Shown here: positions 1 through 9,627 of the stretch, piece by piece
Layout of the letters: every line of letters begins with the position of its first letter
Numbering within the stretch: position 1 is the first letter of the stretch
Assembly: GCA_012034805.1 (NCBI GenBank)
Contig: JAAUOP010000035.1
Coordinates: 1 to 38,168 of the forward strand
DNA: 38,168 nucleotides
Direction of reading: 5' to 3'
Origin: Synechococcales cyanobacterium CRU_2_2
GTDB taxonomy: Bacteria; Cyanobacteriota; Cyanobacteriia; PCC-9006; JAAUQQ01
The notes under the pieces: model-generated
The model's input: the letters and a program-made list of their open reading frames with translations, nothing else
Databases searched by the model: none
Told to the model about the DNA's origin: nothing
Translations under genes and position numbers: made by a program

Positions 1-328
1 TGAACGCCCTGCTCGATAAAGTACAGCGCGATCTCGGGTGGGTGATGGGGGGAGTACACAGAATCACGGCGTCGAGATCAACGGCCTCGGCCATAGCTTT
101 GTAGTCGGCGAAGCTGGGGCATTGGGCGCTTTCGGCCATGGCCTGGGCTGCATCTTTGCGAATGTCTGCGACACCGGCTAGGCGGGCGAGGGGGGTGCTG
201 TCAAAGGCTTGGGCGTGGGCTTGGGCGATCGCCCCCGCTCCAACAATGCCAAAGTTCAAACCGCCAGACTTCAAACCACCAGACTTCAAACCACCAGACT
301 TCAAACCACCAGACTTCAAACCAGTCAT
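1..328 (-). CDS. Gfo/Idh/MocA family oxidoreductase, N-terminal part (runs off the left edge; frame break)
   Basis: Reading leftward from an ATG at 326-328, the protein opens with four LKSGG repeats. It continues into a Rossmann nucleotide-binding motif, FGIVGAGAIAQAHAQ, at about residues 26-40. Further on comes VDLDAVILCTPPITHP, the usual end of the NAD(P)-binding half of this family. These enzymes oxidise or reduce sugars and inositols with NAD(P). The frame fails close to the left edge: the sequence reads THPRSR, whereas the family pattern THPEIALYFIEQG appears if one G is added to the G run at plus-strand 36-38. I read this as a one-base deletion. The gene lies 52 bases after the membrane glycosyltransferase on the same strand, so it is probably the last member visible of that sugar cluster. 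The LKSGG stretch is unusual for the family, and the true start could be nearer the Rossmann motif. Confidence 0.8.
   Translation of the reverse strand, partial: MTGLKSGGLKSGGLKSGGLKSGGLNFGIVGAGAIAQAHAQAFDSTPLARLAGVADIRKDAAQAMAESAQCPSFADYKAMAEAVDLDAVILCTPPITHPRSRCTLSSRAF
264..323. repeat. four tandem copies of a 15-bp unit
   Basis: The unit CCAGACTTCAAACCA occurs four times without interruption. It lies inside the start of the Gfo/Idh/MocA gene and is read as LKSGG repeats. Because the unit is a multiple of three, copy-number change would keep the frame. Confidence 0.9.
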
Positions 329-380
329 AGAAATCACCAGAAAAAAAGTTCAAACGTATTCAAAAGCATTCAAAGCGGAC

Positions 381-1994
381 TTAAAGGCGACGAAAGCGAT
401 AGAGCAGACCCGAACCATCGGTCGCCATTGGAGACAGCTCTAGGGAGAACCGGTCGAAGCGAATAACGGTTGGTGGTGCATCCAGCGATGGCAGCTCCGG
501 ATATTCCGCGATTTCCACCAGCAAGAGCCCCGTGGCATGGCGGCTTAAAAAACGGTGCTGTAGGGTTTCTTGCTGGTGGGGAAGCAGGCTGTGGGAGAGG
601 GTCAGCTGTTCCGGCTCGAGCAGATGCTGATAGAAAATCACCTGATGGGCTACTTGATTGGCATCAAATCCCCAGACCATCAGGGCCTCGCGGGTGCGAT
701 GGCGAGCCACGAGGTCGATCAGGCTGCGGGTGGGCGGGTTGAGCCGAGGAATGGGGGCGATTTGCTGGGCGGGCGATCGCGAAATGCCCTGGAGCCAGGT
801 CGCGGTCAGGGGCTCCGCGAGATAGAGCACGTAACCCAGTGGAAAAATCGAGAGCAACGTCAGTCGCCGGAACCACTTCACCCAAGGTGTTGGGAGAGCC
901 GCTTGACCCAACGGTTTCTGACTCAGATGCATCCGGCCCAAACCTTGCAAACCCACCGCTGAATAGGGCAAGAGTAGGAATGCCAAGGCTAGAGAATAGC
1001 GCTCGTCTAAATTGAGCGTGCCGCTAATCGACTTATAAAACAACAGTCCGAGGAGTACCCCAAACGGAGCCAACCAGACCAAAGAGACCGCCTGCTCCCT
1101 AAAGCTGCGCCAAACCCCCAGCAGTGAGAGCCCCAGGACCCCAGCCGTCATGCCAAAAAACAGCGTCATCGGAAAAAACAGCGATCGCACCACTTGCTTG
1201 GTGGGCGTCATGCCGCCATAGCGCGCCAACACCTTGGCAGTATCTGCAGACTGGAAATTCAGCACATACAGCGGATCGCCAAACTGGATTTGGCTGCTGG
1301 CCATCCAGCAGAGCGGAAAGGCTAGGGCCACCAGACCAAAGGCCAAGGCGAATCCAGGTTTGCGCCAGAGCGGCAGTGCCATGACCGGTATCAGGGGCCA
1401 AACCTCGTAGCGCACTGCCGCCGCCAAGGTCAGGAATAGGCCCGCCAGCATGGCCTGATCCAGCCGCCCACTTGCTCGACGAGCTTGGGCCAGAAACACC
1501 AGCACGAGCGACAGCAAGAAGAGGTAGAGCGGTTCCGATAACGCCATCAGGCTGTTGCGAAACACCAGGGGAAGCAGGAGAAAGGCGATCGCCACAAATC
1601 GGCTCGCCGACTCATGCTCTGCAACTACAATTTCTCCCAACCCTTGCCCTGAGGCAAAACTTTTTGCACCGAATTCTCGCCGTGTAAACACCCATAGACC
1701 CAGGGCTGTTCCGATGGAGAACAGAATGTTGAGCACAACGGGAGTTACAAAGGGCCAGGGCAACAGCCAAAGGCTGGCCCCCGTTACATAGGTATGCAGC
1801 GGTGGCCAAATATCGGCACTGATCCAGTGAGGCGATCGCGCCCACGCTGAAGCCAAATGAATCCGTGAGAGCGCGTCGCCATTGACCGTTTCAGCCCAGG
1901 GCAGGGCGAACAGTCGAGTGGTTAAGCCAACGATCGTAATCCGTAAAATGGCGCGAAATTCGACGGTGCGAAATGGCTTTAGAGCTAGGGCCAT
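381..1994 (-). CDS. multi-pass membrane glycosyltransferase, GT-C fold (GT39/ArnT-like)
   Basis: This is a 537-residue protein with about ten hydrophobic helices. Its first extracytoplasmic loop carries an acidic and aromatic signature (ETVNGDALSRIHLASAW, then SADIWPPLHTYVTG), like the loop that binds the lipid-linked donor in GT-C enzymes. Such enzymes move a sugar from a polyprenyl-phosphate carrier to an acceptor outside the cytoplasmic membrane. The C-terminal part (from about residue 400) is soluble and likely faces the periplasm. The ATG at 1994 is preceded by a GGAGAAGAAAGG-like purine stretch. It sits 38 bases after the aminotransferase gene and 52 before the oxidoreductase, all minus strand, so an operon is likely. 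The donor sugar and acceptor cannot be told from the sequence. Confidence 0.72.
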   Translation of the reverse strand: MALALKPFRTVEFRAILRITIVGLTTRLFALPWAETVNGDALSRIHLASAWARSPHWISADIWPPLHTYVTGASLWLLPWPFVTPVVLNILFSIGTALGLWVFTRREFGAKSFASGQGLGEIVVAEHESASRFVAIAFLLLPLVFRNSLMALSEPLYLFLLSLVLVFLAQARRASGRLDQAMLAGLFLTLAAAVRYEVWPLIPVMALPLWRKPGFALAFGLVALAFPLCWMASSQIQFGDPLYVLNFQSADTAKVLARYGGMTPTKQVVRSLFFPMTLFFGMTAGVLGLSLLGVWRSFREQAVSLVWLAPFGVLLGLLFYKSISGTLNLDERYSLALAFLLLPYSAVGLQGLGRMHLSQKPLGQAALPTPWVKWFRRLTLLSIFPLGYVLYLAEPLTATWLQGISRSPAQQIAPIPRLNPPTRSLIDLVARHRTREALMVWGFDANQVAHQVIFYQHLLEPEQLTLSHSLLPHQQETLQHRFLSRHATGLLLVEIAEYPELPSLDAPPTVIRFDRFSLELSPMATDGSGLLYRFRRL

Positions 1995-2032
1995 AGCCTT
2001 TCTTCTCCCCCTGATCGAATATCCAATGCAAA

Positions 2033-3280
2033 CTAATTGAAATTGGACGTGTTCAAGTGGTCGATGGCATCCATCAACGCATCGGCAATGTAGTTGATGT
2101 GTTGCTCGGTATAAGCCTCATTCCAGGGCAACACCAGCACCTCCTCAAGACCCTGGTAGGTACCGGGGAACTTGGCTTCGCTGTAGTCCAGCACCTCAGG
2201 CCGCGCCCGATCGAACGGGAAACGAGAATCGCCAAAGGTGCGCTGCTCTTGGAAAACCTGGCAGCGGAAGGCGGGCTTTTGGATATAGCGGGGGGCCGAG
2301 AAAATCCCGTAATTGTCCTTGAGCCAGGTTGCCAAGGCAACTGCTCCGCCAGGGATAACACTGCTGTCTACTCGCAGGCAATATTTCCAGAACACGTGGG
2401 TGTTGCGATCGCCAATCCAAGGCGTCTGAATCCCCGTCAAGTCCGCAATCTTGTTCGTCAACTGTTGGGCTGTTGCTTGGCGGCGTGCGACCACCGGCTT
2501 GAGCTTCGCGAGTTGAGCCACCAACACCGCGCCCTGCAACTCGGTCAGACGATAGTTGGGGGCGAGGAAATAGTGATCGGGTTTCGGGTCGCCATAGCCC
2601 CAAGCCTTGTTGATGAACAGCTCCATCCGGCGAGCAAAGGCCGCGTCGTTGGTGGTCACCATGCCGCCTTCTCCGGCGGTAATATGCTTGCCCTGCTGGA
2701 AGCTAAAGCAGCCAATGTCGCCGATGCCGCCGACCACTTGGCCGTTGTGGGTGGCCAAAAAAGACTGGGCCGTGTCTTCGATCACGGGGATGCCGTGGCG
2801 CTTGCCGAGGGCGATGATTTCGGTCATCTCGCAGGGGTTGCCAAACAGGTGGGTGACGATGATGGCTTTGGTGCGATCGCTAATCGCCTTTTCGATTGTC
2901 TCCGCTGTCACATTCCAAGTGCGCGGATCCACATCCACAAACACCGGCACCGCACCTTGGTACAAAATGGGAGCCAGGGCACCCATGTCCGTAATCGAAG
3001 TCGTGATGACTTCATCCCCCGGTTCTGGATCGACAGCCGCCACTGCCACATGCACCGCTGCCGACCCCGAGGCGCAAGCGTAGGCATACTGAACACCAAT
3101 CAGCGCCGCAAACTTTTGCTCTAGCGCCTTAACGTAGGTGCCCTTGGTGCTGGTGAGCGTACCGCTGCGAATGGCGTCAGACACCAGCTCGATTTCTTCG
3201 TGACCTAAGGTACGCCCAGAGGCATCTTGGTCGGAGGGCAGCATCAGAAATGTCTTTTTTGAATCAACGGTATTAACCAT
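2033..3280 (-). CDS. DegT/DnrJ/EryC1/StrS family PLP-dependent aminotransferase
   Basis: Members transfer an amino group, usually from glutamate or glutamine, to a keto-sugar or keto-cyclitol in surface polysaccharide or secondary metabolite pathways. The protein shows the fold type I pattern: a substrate and cofactor region ACASGSAAVHVAVAA, the aspartate region VIEDTAQSF, and the Schiff-base lysine in FSFQQGKHITAGEGG. The C-terminal half is complete and ends in a normal stop. I chose the ATG at 3280 because AGGAG lies about 12 bases upstream; an in-frame TTG at 3289 would be too close to it. Length is about 415 residues, normal for the family. It lies between a GT2 glycosyltransferase and a GT-C glycosyltransferase with a Gfo/Idh dehydrogenase downstream, which suggests synthesis and transfer of an amino-sugar. 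Confidence 0.9.
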   Translation of the reverse strand: MVNTVDSKKTFLMLPSDQDASGRTLGHEEIELVSDAIRSGTLTSTKGTYVKALEQKFAALIGVQYAYACASGSAAVHVAVAAVDPEPGDEVITTSITDMGALAPILYQGAVPVFVDVDPRTWNVTAETIEKAISDRTKAIIVTHLFGNPCEMTEIIALGKRHGIPVIEDTAQSFLATHNGQVVGGIGDIGCFSFQQGKHITAGEGGMVTTNDAAFARRMELFINKAWGYGDPKPDHYFLAPNYRLTELQGAVLVAQLAKLKPVVARRQATAQQLTNKIADLTGIQTPWIGDRNTHVFWKYCLRVDSSVIPGGAVALATWLKDNYGIFSAPRYIQKPAFRCQVFQEQRTFGDSRFPFDRARPEVLDYSEAKFPGTYQGLEEVLVLPWNEAYTEQHINYIADALMDAIDHLNTSNFN

Positions 3281-3359
3281 AGAAATCAAGTGCTCCTGAG
3301 TGGATGAATTGCGTGAAGATGCTGAAAAGATGCTGATATATTCAGATCCAAAGTGGATG

Positions 3360-4550
3360 TTAGTCCTGGATCTTTGAGGGCCGATGGGAGCGATCGATCG
3401 AGGTTCCCAGGTGAAAGATTTCCTCGAAGTAATACTTACTCTGAGCTGAGAGCACTGCCAAACTCAGCAACTGCACCCCCAGCATTAGCAGAATGCCGCT
3501 GATGATAAAGGGATGGGGATGCTGCTGAAAGGCCAAGGCCACTGCATCCGTCGGGTCAGTCCCGGCGGCCTGAGCCAAGCTGCGATAGCTATTCCAGCAG
3601 TGAATCAAGGTCCAAACCCCGGCATAGCTGCCTAACCCGAGACATAGCAGGCTGGGGAGAAAGAAAAACATCGCGGGACGGAACACAAACCCGTAAAAGA
3701 AAATCGACCACATGTGGCGGAAGATTTTCATGCTGGAGTTGCGTTTGATTGGAGCTTTGGTCGGGGGGACAGCCAAAGCTTGTTCCGACCTGTGAGAATG
3801 CCCATGGGGCTCATGGGGTAACTTCGGCAGAGGCGATTCTGTTGGGTTCAACCAGTGCAGGTGGGCTGGTATTTCATCGACGCGGGCGCTGAGTAGCTCA
3901 GCCTTGTGCAAAATCTCGGGATTGATATCCATGCCCTGGGAGCGTGGGTGGAGCGATCGCAAGAATTCTGCATCGTAGGCCCGCACCATGCCGGTAAGGG
4001 TCGTGATGTTACGTTTGGCGGTAAACGATAGAAATCGATTCGCCCAAACGCTCAAGGCCAGTCGCAGCGGCGGTACGTTGGAGACTTTCCCCCCGTCCAT
4101 ATAGGGAGAGGCCACCACCACCTTGGCTCCGCTACTTTGCATCCGCCGCACCAGCCGCTCGATGTGGCTGGGGGCGTAGCTCAAATCTAAGTCGAGGGTA
4201 ACAATGTAGTCTCCTCGGGCCGCCTGGAAACCAGTGCGCAGGGCCTGTCCCAGACCGCCGTTGCGACGGTGATGCACCACCCAAACGTCCGAATGTGTAG
4301 CGGCGAAGGCATCCGCAAGCATCGCGGTTTCGTCACGGCTGCCGTCATTGACGACGATAATTTCCCAGCGAAACTCACGGCTCAAATCAGACATGTGTTT
4401 GCAGAGTCGAGCAAGGTTGCACTCGATAATTGAGGCTTCGTTGTAGGCGGGAACCACCAGAGAAACCAACGGGGGGACGCTGGGTCGTTCTGAAGGTTTG
4501 AGACCGCCAGAACCAGACCACCCAGTGGGGGCCGCAGGCGCTGAAGTCAT
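3360..4550 (-). CDS. family 2 glycosyltransferase, dolichyl-phosphate mannosyltransferase-like, with C-terminal membrane helices
   Basis: The N-terminal two thirds is a GT-A domain: VSLVVPAYNEAS at about residues 29-40, IIVVNDGSRDET, NGGLGQALRTGFQAARGDYIVTLD, and the DLDLSYAP acidic motif that binds the nucleotide-sugar metal ion. Two hydrophobic segments follow at about residues 285-315 and 345-370. This resembles enzymes that put a sugar onto a polyprenyl-phosphate carrier. The product could feed the GT-C enzyme two genes downstream, as DPM-type and GT-C enzymes often work in series; that link is inference. The region between the catalytic domain and the helices (HEPHGHSHRSEQ) is low in conservation. 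It is the first gene of the minus-strand cluster; the aminotransferase begins 79 bases beyond its stop. Confidence 0.85.
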   Translation of the reverse strand: MTSAPAAPTGWSGSGGLKPSERPSVPPLVSLVVPAYNEASIIECNLARLCKHMSDLSREFRWEIIVVNDGSRDETAMLADAFAATHSDVWVVHHRRNGGLGQALRTGFQAARGDYIVTLDLDLSYAPSHIERLVRRMQSSGAKVVVASPYMDGGKVSNVPPLRLALSVWANRFLSFTAKRNITTLTGMVRAYDAEFLRSLHPRSQGMDINPEILHKAELLSARVDEIPAHLHWLNPTESPLPKLPHEPHGHSHRSEQALAVPPTKAPIKRNSSMKIFRHMWSIFFYGFVFRPAMFFFLPSLLCLGLGSYAGVWTLIHCWNSYRSLAQAAGTDPTDAVALAFQQHPHPFIISGILLMLGVQLLSLAVLSAQSKYYFEEIFHLGTSIDRSHRPSKIQD

Positions 4551-5443
4551 AGCAATTTCCCTGAGTTGAACGGGCTGGCTCTGAAAAAGCGCAGCATGGG
4601 AAACCCGACATTAGGGGTGAATGCCGACTAGAGGAGGACTCCAGTAAATTCACCTGCGTGATTTCCCACAGATACCCCTTCCAGCCCTGTTAAGGACTCA
4701 AGGATTCTGAGGGGAGACTTTATGGAAACTTTATGGGGCTGAGTCAACGATTGAATCCTAAATAAAGAGCCTCCAAGGTTTTTGGTGATTTCTACAAGTT
4801 GTGGAGAGCGGATAAAGTCCGCGACAGGTTAGGCATTTTGCCCGAGAAGTAATAAAACATACATCTTCCGGGACAAGTCCTGGGACAAAAAATGTAGGCT
4901 AAGATGTCAACAATAGAAGGCCAGTGGTGTGGAATGCCAACGGCGAATCAATCCAGCTTGGAGCAAGGCCATACATGGTTTACTGAAAATTCTGTGTCGT
5001 AAATTTCCTGTCGTAAATTTCTTGTCATAAAATTCTTGTCGTAGATTTCTTGTCGTAAATTTCTGGCTAGGCGTCTGCAAATGTAGGTTTCTCTTTACAC
5101 AAGGGAATTCTTGCAGTGCAGTGGTTTCAATGCAGCCGAAGAATCAGCGCGTAGTTTACGGGTGGCGATCGCCTGCGCTTGTATGTGTTAAACCGGAGCA
5201 GGTTGTTAGCAAGTAGACATGCCGATAGATAGGTCGACGAGAACCCGAGCGGAATCCAGAATATTAATTTCTAGTTCTGCGTATCTAAGGTCGTGTGGAT
5301 CTGGTGGGAGGATTGATAGGCTAAGGTCTGACCTTCTGGCTTGATAATCCGATTTCGATGGTGTGGTTCCTGCGTCTTTCCTCCGTTGAGTGCTTCCCCC
5401 TGTGCAGTCGTTTTAGTGAAGTCGTTTCAGTGCTGATAGCCCC
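4551..5443. other. 890-bp intergenic region between divergent clusters
   Basis: No convincing gene is seen on either strand. The region must hold the promoter of the minus-strand sugar cluster and that of the plus-strand secretion cassette, but I could not fix either one. It holds a 14-bp tandem repeat at 4995-5064, one HIP1 site near 5165, and AT-rich stretches at 4730-4920. Confidence 0.7.
4995..5064. repeat. five tandem copies of a 14-bp unit
   Basis: The unit TGTCGTAAATTTCT is present five times in a row, with changes in copies 1, 3 and 4. It is intergenic. Half-site symmetry is weak, so I see no reason to call it an operator array. Confidence 0.9.
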
Positions 5444-6298
5444 ATGACAGTTGCCCTAAAAATTGGCGATCGCACCTTCTCCGGTGGCGATGTCATCTCC
5501 CAGCTCGAGCAATATGGTTTACTCCCGGCCCTTGTGAAAGAACTGGTGTTGGAGTCTGCGTTAGAGGCCTGGAGCAACACCTCCGCCGATGTCTGGTCGT
5601 CTGCGGAGGAGGCCCAGGTGGTTCAGCAGGTCAAGACGCAGCAAGCTCTTCAGGCCATGGCTCCCCAGAAAGGCCCGCAGCCACCCGGTGCTGACGCGGC
5701 GATGGAAAAAATGGCAGTAAAGCGAGCCAAGCTGGATAAGTACAAGGAAAGTCTCTGGGGCAATAAGGTCGAAACCTACTTTTTGCAGCGCAAGGTGCGG
5801 CTGGATCGCGTGATTTATTCGTTGCTGCGGCTTAAAGATGCGGCGATCGCCCAAGAACTCTATTTCCGCCTCGAAAGCGAGGAAGCCGTTTTTACAGATT
5901 TGGCAACGCAATATTCCCAGGGGCCAGAAGCCAATACGGGCGGATTGATCGGGCCAGCGGATTTGGGCGGTTGCCATCCTCGCCTAGCGGAGATGATGCG
6001 GGTGAGCCAGCCCGGTCAGCTGTGGCCGCCGACGCGCATCGAAGACTGGTGGGTGATTGTCAGGCTCGAGAAGTTTATGCCTGCTCAGCTCGATGAGGCC
6101 ATGCGGCGACGGCTGCTGGAGGAGTTGTTCTTGGCTTGGCTGCAGGAGGAGAGCCAAAAGTTTGAGGTGCTTCAGTCCGAAGTGACTCCAGCCCAGGTGA
6201 CTCCAGCTCAAGTCGCCCCAGCCCAGGCCACCCCGACGGAAGACGCCCCGAATTCTCCAGACTCTGCCGCTCCCAAAGCGCCCCAGCTCGCAACTTAG
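5444..6298 (+). CDS. PpiC/parvulin-like peptidylprolyl isomerase of a type I secretion cassette
   Basis: A 284-residue protein with an N-terminal helical part and a parvulin-like domain at about residues 118-210. The core reads FTDLATQYSQGPEANTGG, then LIGPADL and later VRLEKFMPAQLDE, matching the PpiC/SurA pattern. Parvulins speed cis-trans isomerisation of prolyl bonds. There is no signal peptide, so it would act in the cytoplasm, perhaps on the secreted substrate before export. The C-terminus holds a TPAQV-type repeat (about residues 247-262) and is disordered in character. The ABC exporter starts 178 bases downstream and HlyD follows; this gene order recurs in cyanobacterial type I secretion loci. 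Enzyme activity itself is not shown by the sequence. Confidence 0.82.
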   Translation: MTVALKIGDRTFSGGDVISQLEQYGLLPALVKELVLESALEAWSNTSADVWSSAEEAQVVQQVKTQQALQAMAPQKGPQPPGADAAMEKMAVKRAKLDKYKESLWGNKVETYFLQRKVRLDRVIYSLLRLKDAAIAQELYFRLESEEAVFTDLATQYSQGPEANTGGLIGPADLGGCHPRLAEMMRVSQPGQLWPPTRIEDWWVIVRLEKFMPAQLDEAMRRRLLEELFLAWLQEESQKFEVLQSEVTPAQVTPAQVAPAQATPTEDAPNSPDSAAPKAPQLAT

Positions 6299-6476
6299 GT
6301 CTGGGTCGTACTGACGAAGCGGGTCTAGGTCAGTAACATTGAGTGTCACCTGTTCTCCAAGTCGCCCAGATTACCGTCATTCAGATCGCCGTCACCCAGA
6401 TTCTCCCAAGACCCGGATCGCCTTACTGCTCATATGACAGAACGATCGCATCACAGCCTATCCTTTCCCATTGGCC

Positions 6477-9400
6477 ATGACCTATACCGAACTTTCTATT
6501 CCCACAGTCCTGACCGAGGTGCCCCCTTTTTCCCTCCTGCCGCGCCCAAAACTGGAGGCTCTCTCTAGTCGCTGCCAACTGTTGCGCTACCGGATGGGGC
6601 AGCCGATGCTACGGCGGGATAATTTGCCCCACCAAATTTTGATTGTGGTCGAGGGTGAAGCGAGGCTGCTGGGCCTGCGACCCCTCACTCAGTTGCCCTT
6701 CACGCTCAAGACGGTGGGGGTCGGTGGGATTTTAGGCTGGGTCAGTTTACTGCGGGGGATTCCCTGCGAGACGGCCAATGCGCGAGAGGAGACGCTCTGC
6801 ATTACGCTGCCCACACGAGACTTTGTTCAGTTAGTTCAGTCAGAACCGGCGATCGCCCAGTATTTCAACGAGCAGGTGGATCCCTCCGAAATCGCCGACC
6901 TGATCGGCGAATCGCTCAAGCGCGAAGCCAAGTCCGCCGCTGATTTGCCGGAGCTATTACCCGACCTTCAATCTCAGGCCCGCGTCAAAACCGTTGACCC
7001 TGGCACCCTCAATGCGACGGATTTGCCGAAGGGGTACGAATGGTGGGTGAGTGGCCGGGGCCAAGTGTCGGGGGCAGATGCAGGCGATCGCCTTGGCCCT
7101 GTCAGCAGCCCCCTAGAAGTAGTCAGCAACCGGCCTGTGCGTTTGCTGGGGCTCCCTCTGCACCACTTGACCAAGCTCATCCAGGCCAAGGGAATTGCGC
7201 CGCTCCCCCCCTGGGCGATCGCCCACTGGACGAGCAACCCGCCGCCGAAACCACGACTCATTGGCGCGAAGCCGTTCCCTTTGGCCCGGATCTGCCCCTG
7301 GAGGCCGACCCCGACATCCAGAAAGCCGTGGGTATCGCCACCTCGCGCGGCGAAAAACGCTATCCCTACGTACGAGGCCGGGGACTGCTCAATAGCACCT
7401 TGGCCTGCTTCGCCATGGTCTCAGAGCACCTCAACCTGCCCTTCCGTCGCGACGTGATCAAGCGCGTGCTCTCGGAGCAGGTTGGCCGGGGCACCGGGCT
7501 ACCGCTGATTTTTTGTGGCGCAGTGGCGGAACTGATGGGGCTCAAGACCCAGCATGCTCAAATCCCGAGCAGTGCGATCGCCCGTATCCAAGGCCCAGCC
7601 CTGATCCCCTGGGAAGGTGGCTTCGCCGTTCTCTACGAAACCAATACCAAAGAAATTACCCTCGGCGTCCCAGAAGTTGGCATCATCCGCCCTTCCCCCG
7701 AAGAATTTCAGGCCCAGTGGGGGGAAAAAGGCGAAGTTCTGATGCTGGAGGTGGCCAAGGAGACGCCCCAGCAAAAATTTGGCCTCCAGTGGTTTGTCCC
7801 CTCCCTGCGGCGCTACCGCATGGTCTTAGCCGTGGTGCTGCTGGCCTCGTTCTTCGTGCAGCTGTTCGGTTTGGCCAACCCGCTGATGATCCAGGTGATC
7901 ATCGACAAGGTGATCACCCAAAACAGCACCGACACCCTGCAGGTTCTGGGTTTATTTCTGGTCGTGGTAGCCATCTTCGAGGCCCTGCTGTCGAGTTTGC
8001 GCACCTATCTGTTTGTCGATACGACCAATCGCATCGATTTGGCTCTAGGCGCAGAAATTATCGACCACCTCTTCCGTCTGCCCCTGCGCTACTTTGAGAA
8101 GCGGCCCGTGGGTGAACTGTCCAGCCGCGTCAACGAGCTCGAAAACATTCGGCAATTTCTCACCGGTACGGCGCTGACGGTTGTTCTCGACTCCGTTTTC
8201 TCGGTGATTTACATCGTCGTAATGTTTGTTTACAGCTGGAAGCTAACCCTAGTTGCTCTAGGCAGTATTCCGCTGTTCATCGGCGTGACGCTGATTTTCT
8301 CGCCCATTGTGCGACGGCTGCTGCGCAAAAAGGCTGAAAATTATGCCCGCACCCAGTCCTACCTGGTCGAAGCCCTCTCTGGGATCCAAACCGTCAAAGC
8401 TCAAAACATCGAGCTCAAGGCCCGTTGGCAGTGGCAAGACCGCTATGCCCGCTATGTGTCTGCCGGTTTCAAAACCGTTCTGACCAACACGATCGCCTCT
8501 TCCACCAGCGACTTCTTGAACAAGCTGTCGGCACTCTTGGTGCTCTGGGTCGGCGCGGTGCTGGTGCTCAACCAAGACATCACCCTAGGTCAGCTGATCG
8601 CCTTCCGGATTATTTCGGGCTATGTGACCGGGCCGCTGCTTCGCCTCGCCCAACTCTGGCAAAACTTCCAGGAAACCGCCCTATCCCTCGAACGTCTCAG
8701 TGACATCATCGACACGCCCCAGGAAGAAAGCGAGGAAGAACGCAACAACATCCTCATGCCCCTGGTGAAAGGCAATATTCGCTACGAGAATGTCTCCTTC
8801 CGCTTTGGAGCCAGCGGCCCGCTCCAGCTCACCAACATCAGCGTTGATATTCCAGCGGGCAAGTTTGTCGGCATTGTCGGCCAGAGTGGCTCCGGCAAAA
8901 GTACGCTCACCAAGCTGTTGCCCCGGCTCTATCACCCCGCTTCGGGCCGGATTTTGATTGATGACTACGACGTCAATAAGGTGGAGCTCTACTCCCTGCG
9001 CCGCCAAGTGGGGATCGTGCCCCAGGACTCGCTGCTGTTTGAGGGCACGATTCAGGACAACATCGCCCTCACCCGGCCAGATGCCAGCTCTGAGGCCATC
9101 ATCGAAGCGGCCCAAATTGCCTGTGCCCATGATTTTATTATGGACATGCCCCAGGCCTACAATTCCTCGGTGGGTGAACGGGGTTCGAATTTGTCCGGGG
9201 GGCAGCGGCAGCGAATTGCGATCGCCCGCACCATCTTACAAAATCCTCGCCTGCTGATTTTGGACGAGGCCACCAGCGCCCTCGACTACGACACCGAACG
9301 CCAAGTCTCGCTCAATATGATGGAAGCCTTGCGAGGCCGAACGGTGCTGTTCATCACCCATCGCCTCACCACCGTTCAGAATGCTGACTTAATTTTGGTC

Positions 9401-9502
9401 ATGGATAAAGGCTCTATTGTGGAACAGGGGAGCCATGAGGAACTGATGGCCGAGCGCGGGCGCTACTATGCCTTGTTCCAGCAACAAGATCGTTCTGCTT
9501 AG
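6477..9502 (+). CDS. type I secretion ABC exporter with N-terminal cNMP-binding-like and C39-like domains (one frame break)
   Basis: As written the gene lies in two frames: 6477-7250 (then read out of frame to 7457) and about 7250-9502. Adding one base in the CCGCCGCCG run near 7245 joins them as NPPP-TTTHWREAVPFGPDL and gives a protein of about 1,008 residues, usual for the cyanobacterial family. Domains in order: a cyclic-nucleotide-binding-like beta-roll (about 10-145); a C39-peptidase-like domain (about 300-430); six membrane helices; then the nucleotide-binding domain with Walker A GQSGSGKST, signature LSGGQRQR, Walker B LLILDEATSALD and H-loop ITHR. In the C39-like domain the catalytic cysteine aligns with Ser in NSTLACFAMV, and the histidine motif is replaced by EGGFAVLYE. 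It is therefore probably a non-cleaving, HlyB-type domain. ATG 6477 was preferred over TTG 6471. It pairs with HlyD downstream. Confidence 0.88.
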
Positions 9503-9527
9503 GCAAGGACGGGCTGCCGAAATATCA

Positions 9528-9565
9528 ACCGCAACATCCACCACCGCAACATCCACCGCAACATC
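9528..9565. repeat. three copies of a 12-bp unit between the exporter and HlyD genes
   Basis: ACCGCAACATCC appears at 9528-9539 and 9543-9554, with a shortened third copy at 9555-9565; a 3-bp ACC spacer separates the first two. It sits in the 125-bp gap between two co-directional genes. Confidence 0.8.
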
Positions 9566-9627
9566 TGGGTCGACCTTGGCACCCAACCCCTTGATCACAG
9601 TCCACCTCTTTTCAGGATCCAGAAGCG

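Noticed and set aside
2057..3124. Long plus-strand ORF (355 codons) opposite the aminotransferase gene
   Set aside because: It is the antisense of a clearly conserved gene, has no recognisable domain, and its residue make-up follows the mirrored codons.
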